Assembly (NCBI GenBank): GCA_963832945.1 | Contig: CAWHVV010000011.1 | Coordinates: 85,712 to 149,711, forward strand | Direction: 5' to 3' | Origin: JAFEDN01 sp963832945 | Lineage (GTDB): Bacteria > Pseudomonadota > Gammaproteobacteria > Coxiellales > Coxiellaceae | DNA: 64,000 nt | Part shown: one piece after another, positions 53,157 through 61,625 of the stretch | Layout: each line of letters opens with the position of its first letter | How positions within the stretch are numbered: position 1 is the first letter of the stretch | Notes under the pieces: generated by a model | Told to the model about the DNA's origin: nothing | Seen by the model: the letters and a program-made list of their open reading frames with translations, nothing else | Database searches by the model: none | Program-made: the position numbers and the translations under genes

Positions 53157-53388
53157 ACCGTTTTTTCCATTTCTTATTAACGCTCTCAAAATCGACGACC
53201 TCTTCACGGTCTACGGCGTTAAGCCCTTCCTGGATCGCCTGAATTTGCCATTCATGAATCTCTAAATACTCTTCCAGGGCTTCGGCCGCGAGGAACGAAC
53301 TTGAGCGGTGCATAATTTGAGATAAGGCCTTTAGGCGCTCGGCAATTTCTGGCTTGACACGAACTGAAATTAAAGTTGATGAATGCAT
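53137..53388 (-). CDS. Ribbon-helix-helix antitoxin (CopG/ParD-like)
   Basis: 83 aa. N-terminal ribbon-helix-helix DNA-binding segment (STLISVRVKPEIAERLKALS, then SSSFLAAEALEEYLEIHEW), then a polar C-terminus that would wrap the toxin. It precedes and overlaps the ParE-like gene. A GAGGTG site lies before the start. A palindrome upstream at 53419-53446 is a probable self-regulatory operator. Confidence 0.85.
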   Translation of the reverse strand: MHSSTLISVRVKPEIAERLKALSQIMHRSSSFLAAEALEEYLEIHEWQIQAIQEGLNAVDREEVVDFESVNKKWKKRCEDSSR

Positions 53389-53418
53389 ACATCACCTCGA
53401 TAAAATTGAACTTCTATT

Positions 53419-53446
53419 TGATGCTATTATCATCACTATAGCATCA
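53419..53446. promoter_or_regulatory. Candidate operator of the ParDE-like pair
   Basis: TGATGCTAT and ATAGCATCA are perfect inverted arms of 9 bp with a 10-bp spacer, 31 bases upstream of the antitoxin start. Position and symmetry suit a ribbon-helix-helix repressor that controls its own operon. Confidence 0.5.
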
Positions 53447-53604
53447 TAACGATGCAATTACCAGCAATTTGCAATTACCAACAAAAAATGACAGTATGTC
53501 AGATTAACCTGGTAAATATCTATTCAATCAGATAAAATGACTCAAGTTACGACGTGACAAAAATGCGTCTCTTTACAATTTACCGAATGGCTAAAGGTCA
53601 TATC

Positions 53605-54405
53605 ATGAAAAAAATATCATTATTTATCATAGTATTGGCAATGTTAACCGCTTGCGCGCATAAAGAGGTGAATCCATGGAAAAATTACGAGGGCAAAAGT
53701 TCGGCTGAAATTTTTTATGAAGGTGAGCAACATCTGGCTAAAAAGAAATACGAAAAGGCTTCTATCGATTTCGCGGCGCTGGATGCCCTGTATCCCTTCG
53801 GACCTTATTCGCAACAGGGGCAGTTGGATTTTATTTATGCCCTGTATATGAACGGGGATAATACTTCCGGCCTGGCGGCGGCGGACCGCTATATTCGTTT
53901 GTATCCACAGGACCCAAATATCGATTATGTTTATTACATGAAAGGGTTAATGAGTTTTGACCAGGATTTTAACTGGTACCAACGCGCTTTTAATATGGAC
54001 CCGGCGCCGCATGATTTGTCCGGCAAACAAGAATCTTTCTCCGCTTTTCACCAAATCGTAACTGTTTATCCGAACAGCATTTATGCGCAGGATTCGGCCC
54101 TGCACATGGCTTTTATCCGCAATATGATGGCTCGCAAGGAATTGGATATCGCGGAATTTTACATGGCGCGAAAAGCTTATGTGGCCGCCGCCAACCGGGC
54201 CAATGGCGTTGTTCAGCATTACGGCGGATCGCCGGCCATTCCGCATGCTCTGGAAGTGATGGCTAAAGCCTACCGGGGCGCCGGTTTGCCGGACCTTGCA
54301 GAGAAAAGTTATCGGCTTTTACAGACCAACTATCCGGACAGTCCTGAATTCAGGCGTCTACAAAAAGACTTTAAGAAAAATGCAGTGGCTGGGGCTAATG
54401 GTTAA
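53605..54405 (+). CDS. bamD: Outer membrane assembly lipoprotein BamD
   Basis: Essential part of the BAM complex that inserts outer-membrane proteins. The start at 53605 gives a lipoprotein signal (MKKISLFIIVLAMLTAC) and has AAAGG upstream; the longer frame lacks support. TPR-like helices follow: SSAEIFYEGEQHLAKKKYEK, DALYPFGPYSQQGQLDFIYA, AADRYIRLYPQDPNIDYVYY. 266 aa, normal. Usually divergent from rluD; here separated by about 4 kb of accessory genes. Confidence 0.95.
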   Translation: MKKISLFIIVLAMLTACAHKEVNPWKNYEGKSSAEIFYEGEQHLAKKKYEKASIDFAALDALYPFGPYSQQGQLDFIYALYMNGDNTSGLAAADRYIRLYPQDPNIDYVYYMKGLMSFDQDFNWYQRAFNMDPAPHDLSGKQESFSAFHQIVTVYPNSIYAQDSALHMAFIRNMMARKELDIAEFYMARKAYVAAANRANGVVQHYGGSPAIPHALEVMAKAYRGAGLPDLAEKSYRLLQTNYPDSPEFRRLQKDFKKNAVAGANG

Positions 54406-55000
54406 GGCCTGCGCTCATCAATATGCTCGCGGTGGGAACGCCGCCCACATCCTCCGCCGCGCCATCCATTTAGGCAGTGTGATATTTTTGTGGTTTTATT
54501 ACCAGTACAGCCAGATCATCGCCCGTTCCATGGGATTGGAATTATCCCAATTGATCTGGCTGTGTTTGGCGCTGGTTCTGGCCTTTGAAGCGCTGCGCCT
54601 GTCCCGTGGGTGGACGGTCTTTGGTCAGCGCAATTATGAACGCAATCGCATATCGGCCTTTGCCTGGGGCGTAATCGGCATGGCGCTGGTACTGTTGTTT
54701 GCGCCCGGAAAACAGTTTGCCATCCCCATTATTTGCGCGTATGCGGTGGGCGATCCTTTACTGGGTGAATTACGCCGGACCTCCCTGGCGAGACCCGTGG
54801 TCATTCTCCTGGGATTAATAGTTATTGGCGGTGTCTGGTGGTTAGCGCATCTGTGGCTTGGAAGTCCTTTATGGCTAGTGTTTTTAATGCCGCCGGTCAC
54901 CATTGCCGCCGAATGGCCCTGTTTCAACTGGATCGATGATAACGCGCTGATGCAGCTCATCCCATTAGCCTTCCTGCTCTTTATTACCAGCCCGATGTGA
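54398..55000 (+). CDS. Polytopic membrane protein, weakly dolichol/phytol kinase-like
   Basis: About 200 aa from the ATG at 54398, overlapping the bamD stop; ATG at 54383 is possible. Six or so hydrophobic segments (HLGSVIFLWFYYQY, LIWLCLALVLAFEALRL, VIGMALVLLFAPG, VVILLGLIVIGGVWWLAH, LPLAFLLF-like LIPLAFLLFITSP). The FEALRLSRGW and CAYAVGDPLLGELRR parts recall CTP-dependent polyprenol kinase-like proteins but the match is too weak to assign. Its 3' end overlaps nadE tail to tail. Confidence 0.55.
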   Translation: MVKACAHQYARGGNAAHILRRAIHLGSVIFLWFYYQYSQIIARSMGLELSQLIWLCLALVLAFEALRLSRGWTVFGQRNYERNRISAFAWGVIGMALVLLFAPGKQFAIPIICAYAVGDPLLGELRRTSLARPVVILLGLIVIGGVWWLAHLWLGSPLWLVFLMPPVTIAAEWPCFNWIDDNALMQLIPLAFLLFITSPM

Positions 55001-56607
55001 TCGGATAGCGCCGGTCTTTGCCGAAAGCACGTTGGGTGATGCGAATGCCGGGAGGCGCCTGCCGGCGTTTATATTCATTGCGGTGGACCATCCTGATCAC
55101 TTTCTCGATAGTGGCCTGGTCAATGCCGGCTTCGGCGATTAATTCCGCAGGCTGGTCCAGTTCAATATACCGCACCAAAATTTCGTCGAGAATAGAGTAG
55201 GGTGGTAAAGAGTCCTGGTCCAGCTGCCCCGGCGCCAGTTCCGCAGAAGGCGGACGCTCGATCACTCGCCGCGGAATAACCGGTGAAATTTGATTACGAT
55301 ATTCCGCCAGGCGGTAGACCATGGTTTTGGTGACGTCTTTTAGCACGCCAAAACCGCCGGCCATATCGCCATACAAAGTGGCATAACCCACCGACATTTC
55401 ACTTTTATTACCCGTGGTTAATACCATGAAACCCTTTTTATTGGAATGCGCCATTAACAGGGCGCCGCGGATGCGCGCCTGGATATTTTCTTCAGTAGTA
55501 TCGGGTGGCAATCCGGAAAACGACTCCGCCAGAGTGCTTAAAAAAGCGCTGAAAATCGGTTCAATGTCCATGGTGAGATAATGTACCCCTAAATCGCGAG
55601 CCTGTTGCTGCGCATCAGTTTTGCTGATTTCGCTGGTGTAGCGGCTGGGCATCATAATCGCTGTGACTTTTTCCGGGCCTAATGCGTCGACCGTTATCGC
55701 TAAAGTGAGCGAAGAATCAATGCCCCCCGACAAGCCGATAATCGCGCCTTTGAAATGATTCTTGTGAATATAATCCCGTACACCCAGCACCAGGGTCTGA
55801 TAAATATTTTCTTCTTTTGATAAAGCCGGCGGCAGTTTTTGGCGCTGGATCGCTAGGGAATGGTCGGCGGCAATGGCAATAGGAATGGGCATTAATTCTT
55901 CGGAAAAAAAAGCAGCTTGCGCGCAACGGCGGCCATTCTGGTCAATGACCATCGAACCGCCGTCAAACACCAGTTCATCCTGGCCACCGATTAAATTAAC
56001 GTAAATAATAGGCGCGTGGGCTTCGTGCGCCCGTTCCACCAGAATCGCTTCCCGAATTTGCGCTTTATTATGATCGAAAGGTGAGGCGTTTAATGCCACA
56101 ATAAGTTGTGCGCCGGCATGACAGCATTGTTGTAACCGGTTGAGGGAACCACAGATCTTCGCAGATCAGAATCCCTATTTTCACGCCTTTTAGAGTAAAA
56201 ACACAGGGAGCGGCGCCTGGATAAAAATAACGTCTTTCGTCAAAGACCGAATAATTCGGTAATTCCTGCTTGCTATAAGTTCCAATAACGTGGCCGTTTT
56301 GAATAACCGCGGCCTGGTTATAAATATGCTGATTGATTTGAACGGGATAACCGACAATAACGGTGACAGGCAGAGCCGCCTGCTCAATTTGTTTTAATCC
56401 TTCGTGGCATTGATTTAAAAAATCTGTTCGGAACACCAGGTCTTCGGGAGGGTAACCGGAAATGGCCATCTCGGGAAATACCACACAATCCGCATGAAAT
56501 TCCTCAATAGCGCGGCGCGCGCAGTGGATAATTTTTTTAGTGTTTCCCTTGATATCGCCGACGCATAAATTAATTTGCGCCGCTACTATTATTAATTTTT
56601 TTTCCAC
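54984..56607 (-). CDS. nadE: Glutamine-dependent NAD+ synthetase (one frameshift)
   Basis: Makes NAD+ from deamido-NAD+ using glutamine. The N-terminal nitrilase-type glutaminase (VVAAQINLCVGDIKGN-like start, CVVFPEMAISGYPPEDLVF, KIGILICEDLW with the catalytic Cys) is followed, after a frameshift near 56145, by ALNASPFDHNKAQIREAI and the synthetase domain with the SGGxDS loop (AIIGLSGGIDSSLTLAITVD) and TTGNKSEMSVGYATLYGDMA. Together about 540 aa, the usual size. The correct frame through the break reads RLQQCCHAGAQLIVALNA, so a single missing or extra base explains it. Confidence 0.9.
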
Positions 56608-56616
56608 GCGCCTTCC

Positions 56617-56988
56617 TTAGTTTATTAATAAGGCTGCGGCGACTACCCGTCCCTCCGCTACCAGCGCCATATAGGTCCGGCAGGCTGCGCGGGTATCCAT
56701 GCTTTCCACCCCTATTTTTCGCGAGTAAACGGGCGCCAATAGCGAAGGATGTGGCATTTTAAAATGCCGGCCCGTACCAAATAAAATAATTTCGGGATTT
56801 AATTCAAGAACCGGTGACCAGTCCTGAGGAGTGATTTCCGGCAGGGATTGTGGAGTCCAGTCATCAATTAATTGCCGGGAAGTTATGATAAGACTGCGTT
56901 GATAAACCTGATCATTGACAGTAATAAATCCGGGCCTGTAGGCCCGGATTTGAAATAATGCGTCGTTGGTGTCTTTAGTGATAATCAT
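56617..56988 (-). CDS. Mth938-like domain protein
   Basis: 123 aa. Matches the Mth938/Xcc1710/NDUFAF3 family: YRPGFITVNDQVYQRSLIIT at the N-terminus and ILFGTGRHFKMPHPSLL, IGVESMDTRAACRTYMALVA in the C-terminal half. Small alpha/beta fold; in mitochondria the relative helps assemble complex I, and in bacteria the role is unknown. Ten bases upstream of nadE, so probably in one operon. Confidence 0.82.
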   Translation of the reverse strand: MIITKDTNDALFQIRAYRPGFITVNDQVYQRSLIITSRQLIDDWTPQSLPEITPQDWSPVLELNPEIILFGTGRHFKMPHPSLLAPVYSRKIGVESMDTRAACRTYMALVAEGRVVAAALLIN

Positions 56989-57031
56989 GGCTTCGCCTCA
57001 TTCAGCAAAGCCATTATTATACCGTATTTTT

Positions 57032-57748
57032 TTAAGCATCGCCTGAATGGTGGAAAATATGGCTAAACGCCATATAAGAGGATGACTTTCCATAAGCATA
57101 CAGTACCGAGCCGCCCTCAATTTCAGTGATCAACTTTTTGCTTTGCTGCGGATCTACTGCAAAACATCCCCAGCTATTGCCGGCATAGCCATGTTGTTTA
57201 ATAAACGATGGGCTTGCATAGTTTGCGGAATGCACGACTACGGCACGGGCTTCGACGTTATTATTGCTGGCTTCAAGGCCCTTGATTCGCAAAGACAGGC
57301 CATGTTTACCGAAATAGGTATTTTCAGTCAAAAATACACCCACACTGGATTCCAGCGAGCTATTTTGATTTGAAAAAGCCTTCGCAAAAGGCCCTTTGCC
57401 GGAACCTTTACCGTGCGCCACTGGCAGCGCCATCAGAACTTCACCTGATTTCATGTTAATAACATACATTCTGTTCTGCGCGGATGACACGCTAAAATCA
57501 ACGATAGTCATAATATCTTTATGCTTGACATTGGTATGTGTTAACGCCCATTGATAACCTGCAAAAGCGCTTGCTACCGCCTGGGGGCTTAAATTGGTAT
57601 GATGTTCCAGGTTGTAAGAAAGCTGTAAATAGTTAGCGGTGGCCTCTGGCGCAGCGTGAGGGTGGGCTGCGGGAGCGGCTAATGCAAAAGAACATGGCAA
57701 AGACATCATGCTGCAAGCGGCGATTAATTTAATTAAATGTCGTTTCAT
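57032..57748 (-). CDS. Murein L,D-transpeptidase catalytic domain protein (YkuD_2)
   Basis: 238 aa. The ATG at 57748 has GAGG 8 bases upstream and gives a signal peptide (MKRHLIKLIAACSMMSLPCS, cleavage near ALAAPAA). The YkuD_2 domain has AQNRMYVINMKSGEVLMALP, VAHGKGSGKGPFAKAFSNQN and the catalytic Cys in AVVVHSANYASPSFIKQHG followed by NSWGCFAVDP. Probably a periplasmic peptidoglycan cross-linking or editing enzyme. Divergent from rlmB. Confidence 0.88.
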   Translation of the reverse strand: MKRHLIKLIAACSMMSLPCSFALAAPAAHPHAAPEATANYLQLSYNLEHHTNLSPQAVASAFAGYQWALTHTNVKHKDIMTIVDFSVSSAQNRMYVINMKSGEVLMALPVAHGKGSGKGPFAKAFSNQNSSLESSVGVFLTENTYFGKHGLSLRIKGLEASNNNVEARAVVVHSANYASPSFIKQHGYAGNSWGCFAVDPQQSKKLITEIEGGSVLYAYGKSSSYMAFSHIFHHSGDA

Positions 57749-57947
57749 TATATACCTCAAGGGTTGTTAACGTTATTCTCCAACCCTGGAGAGACACTGC
57801 CTGTTTATCCTGACTCCCCCCTGATGGGGAAGCCTCCGTATTACGGAATGTCCGTTGCGTATTGAAGGTATATTATGTACTATTTATACATAAAAGTCAA
57901 GTATTTCTTACATTAAGTATGTATTTTGCCCTACAGGAACATTTTAA

Positions 57948-58691
57948 ATGCATAAAAACGAATATATTTATGGATATCAAACACTTAGAGAGATAATCCG
58001 CCACCAGCCCCAGCGGATACAAAGGCTTTTTTTACAACAGCAGCGTTTGGATGAACGGGTCCAGGAGCTCCAGCAATGGGCCCAGGCTTCAGGCATACCG
58101 GTCTCCTGGATGAGTAAGGGGGATTTGGATGAGATGCTGGGAAGCCGTCAGCATCAAGGTATGGCCATCCAGTGCAGCCGTATTGGAGCACTGCCCGAGT
58201 CGATGCTGGCCGATTTATTGACGGATGAATCTAAGCCGGTGTTATTATTGATATTAGACGGAATTCAGGACCCGCATAACCTCGGCGCCTGCATCCGAAC
58301 GGCCAACGCCATGGGCGCCAATGCGGTGATTGCGCCGAAAGACCGGGCGGCAGGCTTAACGGAGGTTGTCCATAAAACCGCCTGCGGAGCCACCGCGGTG
58401 ACGCCTTTTATCCAGGTGACCAATCTGGCCCGCACATTACGGGAAATAAAGGAATACGGGGTTTGGCTGGTGGGTATGGCTGCGGAAGCCAGGGCCAGCA
58501 TTACCGGTTTAGACCTCGGACGGCGAATCGCTCTGGTAATGGGTGGAGAAGGGCAGGGATTGCGGCGCCTGACCCTGGAGCAGTGCGACCATCTTGCCAG
58601 AATTCCGATGTATGGAACGGTAGACAGCCTGAACGTCTCGGTGGCCGCCGCTATTGCTTTATATGAGTTAAAGCGCGGTCAGCAGGACTAA
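57948..58691 (+). CDS. rlmB: 23S rRNA (guanosine-2251-2'-O)-methyltransferase RlmB
   Basis: SpoU-family trefoil-knot methyltransferase. 247 aa. Motif 1 LDGIQDPHNLGACIRTANAM, motif 2 IALVMGGEGQGLRRLTLE, motif 3 IPMYGTVDSLNVSVAAAIAL. N-terminal substrate-binding domain (YIYGYQTLREIIRHQPQRIQ). Intact and isolated. Followed by a 66-base spacer and the MITE. Confidence 0.95.
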   Translation: MHKNEYIYGYQTLREIIRHQPQRIQRLFLQQQRLDERVQELQQWAQASGIPVSWMSKGDLDEMLGSRQHQGMAIQCSRIGALPESMLADLLTDESKPVLLLILDGIQDPHNLGACIRTANAMGANAVIAPKDRAAGLTEVVHKTACGATAVTPFIQVTNLARTLREIKEYGVWLVGMAAEARASITGLDLGRRIALVMGGEGQGLRRLTLEQCDHLARIPMYGTVDSLNVSVAAAIALYELKRGQQD

Positions 58692-58757
58692 TAATTATTT
58701 GAGCCATTTATGGCGCGCAATTATTTCAAGCTGAATCTATTAGATTTAATGACTTTT

Positions 58758-58962
58758 CAGCAATTCCCGGTGAATTTTAACTATTTGATTTAACAAATTA
58801 AATCACCCTTATAAAAAAATAATTTTCGTAGAAAATTATCCCCGCGATGGGGGATCGCAAGAGGGAGAATCGCGATTCTCCCCCTTCATTCCGAGCATCG
58901 GCTCCGCCGAGCACAGGATAAAAACAGGAAGCAATTTTCGCTGTACTCAGCGGGAATTGCTG
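58758..58962. mobile_element. 206-bp-family MITE, copy 2, with 10-bp target duplication
   Basis: Begins CAGCAATTCCCGG, ends CGGGAATTGCTG, and is flanked by AATGACTTTT at 58748-58757 and 58963-58972. The interior matches 9044-9249 over its whole length (205 against 206 bp). The central hairpin differs in sequence from copy 1 yet stays palindromic. The gap 58692-59039 holds nothing else except the promoter of the next pair. Confidence 0.88.
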
Positions 58963-58979
58963 AATGACTTTTTACGAAA

Positions 58980-59008
58980 TTGACATTATTATTGAAATAA
59001 TCTACAGT
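58980..59008 (+). promoter_or_regulatory. Candidate promoter of the VapBC-like pair
   Basis: TTGACA (58980-58985), a 17-base spacer and TACAGT (59003-59008), 31 bases upstream of the antitoxin start. The spacer contains the inverted ATTATT and AATAAT arms, a possible operator. It starts 8 bases after the MITE target duplication. Confidence 0.45.
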
Positions 59009-59039
59009 CATAATGAAATATTTAACAAGAGGTGATTTC

Positions 59040-59273
59040 ATGGCAACTGTGAATTTTAGCGTACCTGAGGATGTTAAGAACCGTTTTAATCAAGTGTTTC
59101 AGAATGAAAACAAGAGCCACTTAATTACGGAATTGATGAAAAAAGCCATCGAGGAATATGAGTGCAAACAAAGACGGGCGCAAGCTATTGAGGCATTACT
59201 AAAAATACGCGCCAAACAAAAACCTGTCAGCAATCAGTTAATCAAAAAGGCTCGTCGCGAAGGACGTTCATGA
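59040..59273 (+). CDS. Antitoxin, ribbon-helix-helix/VapB-like
   Basis: 77 aa from the ATG at 59040, preceded by GAGGTGA; an in-frame ATG at 59013 is less likely. MATVNFSVPEDVKNRFNQVF, then NKSHLITELMKKAIEEYE looks like a ribbon-helix-helix domain. Stop overlaps the start of the PIN-type toxin gene by four bases. Confidence 0.75.
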   Translation: MATVNFSVPEDVKNRFNQVFQNENKSHLITELMKKAIEEYECKQRRAQAIEALLKIRAKQKPVSNQLIKKARREGRS

Positions 59274-59706
59274 AAACACTGACGATCGATGCGCAGTGTG
59301 ATCGATTAAATGGATATTTCCCGAAGAAACTCATGAAGCCCATACATTACAGGCGTTAAATTTGCTAGAAGCCATTAAGAATGGCGCCGTCAATATTATA
59401 CAACCTCCACATTGGTTAGCCGAGGTCATGGCAGTCATTGTGCGATTGAACTCTAAAATTGCGAGAGAAACTGTAGAATTATTGAATACGATGGAATTTC
59501 CTATTGTAGATATACCTGAAATTTATCATACTGCATGCCAACTAGCGCAGCGTTACCAACATCATCTGTTTGATACTCTCTATCATGCGGTAGCTATCAA
59601 TAACCCTCATACTCAACTGATTACAGCCGATGAAAAATACTATAAAAAATCATATAAAGAGGGTGCAATAATTCGGTTAGCGGATTTTTCTATCTTCAAA
59701 ATATAA
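59270..59706 (+). pseudogene. PIN-domain (VapC-like) toxin, frame broken near the N-terminus
   Basis: The frame from ATG 59270 begins MKTLTIDAQ then fails; a second frame continues with AIKWIFPEETHEAHTLQALN-like residues (seen from KWIFPEETHEAHT) and NLLEAIKNGAVNIIQPPHWL to the end LITADEKYYKKSYKEG. The first Asp (LTID), the Glu in WLAEVMAVIV and the Asp in HHLFDTLYHAVA and TADEKYY are all PIN metal ligands. At least one shift near 59300 disrupts the DASVAIKW-type segment. Decay or a base-call error are both possible. Confidence 0.75.
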
Positions 59707-59735
59707 CGCGCTGCCCCCTTTATAAGTTCTTCTTT

Positions 59736-59855
59736 TCATTACCAAATATTTTTTTGAACGCCATATCATTGGTGGGGTCTAAAAATTCCATCCCTGTCTC
59801 CATTTCATGAATTATGCGTTATCATATCTGAAAATAGTGATGTTGTCATACCATA
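59736..59855 (-). pseudogene. Remnant of the 5' end of an Rpn-family nuclease gene
   Basis: About 120 bases that match 61400-61518, covering the first codons (METGMEFLDPTNDMAFKKIF in the full copy) and the leader. The rest of the gene is absent. The gap 59707-59942 holds nothing else except the BrnT leader. Confidence 0.7.
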
Positions 59856-59905
59856 AAAAAATTTCGGTTCGTTTTTTCTTGTTATTTGAAAAATATATGT
59901 TATAT

Positions 59906-59917
59906 TTGTATATACAA
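59906..59917. promoter_or_regulatory. Candidate operator of the BrnTA-like pair
   Basis: TTGTATATACAA, a perfect 12-bp palindrome 26 bases upstream of the brnT start, in an A/T-rich promoter-like region. Confidence 0.4.
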
Positions 59918-59942
59918 TAATGAAATATAGGGACTTTTATCA

Positions 59943-60251
59943 TTGCGGTTTGAATGGGATGAAGTAAAAAATAAACAGAATAAACAAAAACATGGGATAA
60001 GCTTTGATTTGGCTACTTATGTTTTTATGGACCCAGGCTTACTCAGCTGGTTAGATGATCGTTTCGACGGTTATCGGGAAGAACGGTGGATAAGTTTAGG
60101 GTCTATTAATAATTTGTTGATTATTGTTGTCGTGCATACACAAAGGAGCAACATATATGGCAAAGAAGTCACCCGTATTATATCAGCCCGAAAGGCCACA
60201 AAAAAAGAAGCCGCGACATACGTTAAAAGTTGCCGAGAGTTTAGCGGTTGA
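59943..60251 (+). CDS. brnT: BrnT-family ribonuclease toxin
   Basis: 102 aa from a TTG. Conserved BrnT pattern: RFEWDEVKNKQNKQKHGISF at the N-terminus, DPGLLSWLDDRFDGYREERW, VVVHTQR and TRIISARKATKKEAATYVKS. RelE-like RNase that halts translation. Start choice rests on alignment to the family (FEWD follows the first residue). The antitoxin start lies 95 bases inside this gene. Confidence 0.85.
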   Translation: MRFEWDEVKNKQNKQKHGISFDLATYVFMDPGLLSWLDDRFDGYREERWISLGSINNLLIIVVVHTQRSNIYGKEVTRIISARKATKKEAATYVKSCREFSG

Positions 60252-60534
60252 ATATAACGCTCTATTACAGAAATCAGACAAAGACATCGATCTTTCTGAT
60301 ATTCCGGAGCTGGATTTTGAGGCATCGGGTAAACCTGTCGTCGGCAAATTTTATCGTCCTATAAAAAAACCCATTTCATTACGTATGGATGCTGATGTTT
60401 TGGATTGGTTTAAGCAGCATCCCCGCTATCAGCAATTGATTAATAAAGCGTGCCGGTTCTATATGTTCATTGATATGCAGCATCAGGCTAAATCAAATAA
60501 ACCTTCCCGAAAGAAGACACAGCCTCCACATTAA
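60157..60534 (+). CDS. brnA: BrnA-family antitoxin
   Basis: 125 aa from the ATG at 60157, which has a strong AAGGAG site 8 bases upstream. The C-terminal half holds the BrnA ribbon-helix-helix: ELDFEASGKPVVGKFYRPIK, PISLRMDADVLDWFKQHP and QQLINKACRFYM. The N-terminal 30 residues (KKSPVLYQPERPQKKKPRHT) are read from the same DNA as the BrnT C-terminus in another frame. Neutralises BrnT and represses the operon in the known family. Confidence 0.82.
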   Translation: MAKKSPVLYQPERPQKKKPRHTLKVAESLAVEYNALLQKSDKDIDLSDIPELDFEASGKPVVGKFYRPIKKPISLRMDADVLDWFKQHPRYQQLINKACRFYMFIDMQHQAKSNKPSRKKTQPPH

Positions 60535-60550
60535 GCAGCGCCAGACCCTG

Positions 60551-61466
60551 TCAAATAAGCTCTCGCTGAAAAAATTCCCAAACGTCAGCTTTTGTCAAAG
60601 CATTGATTTCGTCCGGCGATAATCCGGTTAATTTTGCCACGGCTTCCGGTGAGAGACCTTCAGACAGCATCCTGGTGGCGATTTTGTATTGAGACTGACG
60701 CTCACCCTTTGCCACACCTTCCGCCAGAAAAGCCATTTTCCTCACCTTTTTTATAACCATAAAGCTGCCGGTTGATGTCAATCTGAACGGTCATGCTTCT
60801 CTGGTTGTATTGATGCAGGGCTTCCCTATCCCAGAGCAGCATATTGACGATTTCAAAAGCTTCGCGGATGGCGGCTTCATGGATAACGGCTGGAATGGCG
60901 GTTATTTCTTTGGCATATTTCAGAAAATAAAGCCACTTGTCCTCAACCGTTATCAATTCCGATTCGGTTTTATTAAATTTCGGCAACTCGGCAAAAGTAA
61001 AGCGGAAATCCTGTAGCAGGTGCTCCCGCGTATTGACGTTATAAATGCAGTGACTGGATAAATAGTGGGGATCGGTCGTAAATTTAAAGTTTAAAATCCC
61101 CAGAAAAATCACCGGCTTCAGCAGACTGTATTCCCTGCCTTTACGAAGCTGCTATGAATAGGCTTTGGAAGCATAATACAGGACACGCTTATCAAAAAAT
61201 TCCTCGGGCATCACCTGCATTTCGACGATATATTCGGCGCCGGACTGGTCATGGCAACGCACGTCGAGTATGGATTCTTTGGCGCCGGGCAACTGCGGAG
61301 CCTGATTGGGATTCAGCAGAGTGACTCCGGTAATCTGGCGATCCATGGGTACCTGCAAAATGCTGTTGAGAAAACTGATCAGGATATGATTCCGGTTTTC
61401 ATTGCCAAATATTTTTTTGAACGCCATATCATTGGTGGGATCTAAAAATTCCATCCCTGTCTCCAT
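60551..61466 (-). pseudogene. Rpn-family (PD-(D/E)XK) recombination-promoting nuclease/transposase, broken
   Basis: Starts METGMEFLDPTNDMAFKKIF and continues IFGNENRNHILISFLNSILQ, SILDVRCHDQSGAEYIVEMQ and YYASKAYS, the PD-(D/E)XK signature of this family. An in-frame TAG at 61152-61154 interrupts the gene (the frame resumes at once with QLRKGREYSLLKPVIFLGIL), and a frameshift near 60730 separates the C-terminal GERQSQYKIATRMLSEGLSP segment. The single nonsense codon looks like genuine decay. Known family members promote recombination in E. coli. A 5' fragment is duplicated at 59736-59855. Confidence 0.8.
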
Positions 61467-61517
61467 TTCATGATTTATGCGTTATCATGCCTTAAAATAT
61501 TAATGCTGTCATACCGT

Positions 61518-61549
61518 AAAAAAAATCCCGGCGGTTTCCCGCCGGGATT
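61518..61549 (-). terminator. Strong bidirectional terminator
   Basis: AATCCCGGCGG (61524-61534) pairs with CCGCCGGGATT (61539-61549); the minus-strand transcript then runs into eight T. It lies 75 bases after the stop of the fragmented minus-strand gene. The plus-strand side also has a T-rich tail. Confidence 0.8.
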
Positions 61550-61625
61550 TTGGTTCCTTTTTTTCACAGGATTCAGGACTTGTTCCCTTATCTCATTTCG
61601 AAGAAGTAATCAATATAAAGCCAGC

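Noticed and set aside
57770..57860. Riboswitch-like stretch between the L,D-transpeptidase and rlmB
   Set aside because: Contains C- and G-rich short repeats but no recognisable riboswitch core.
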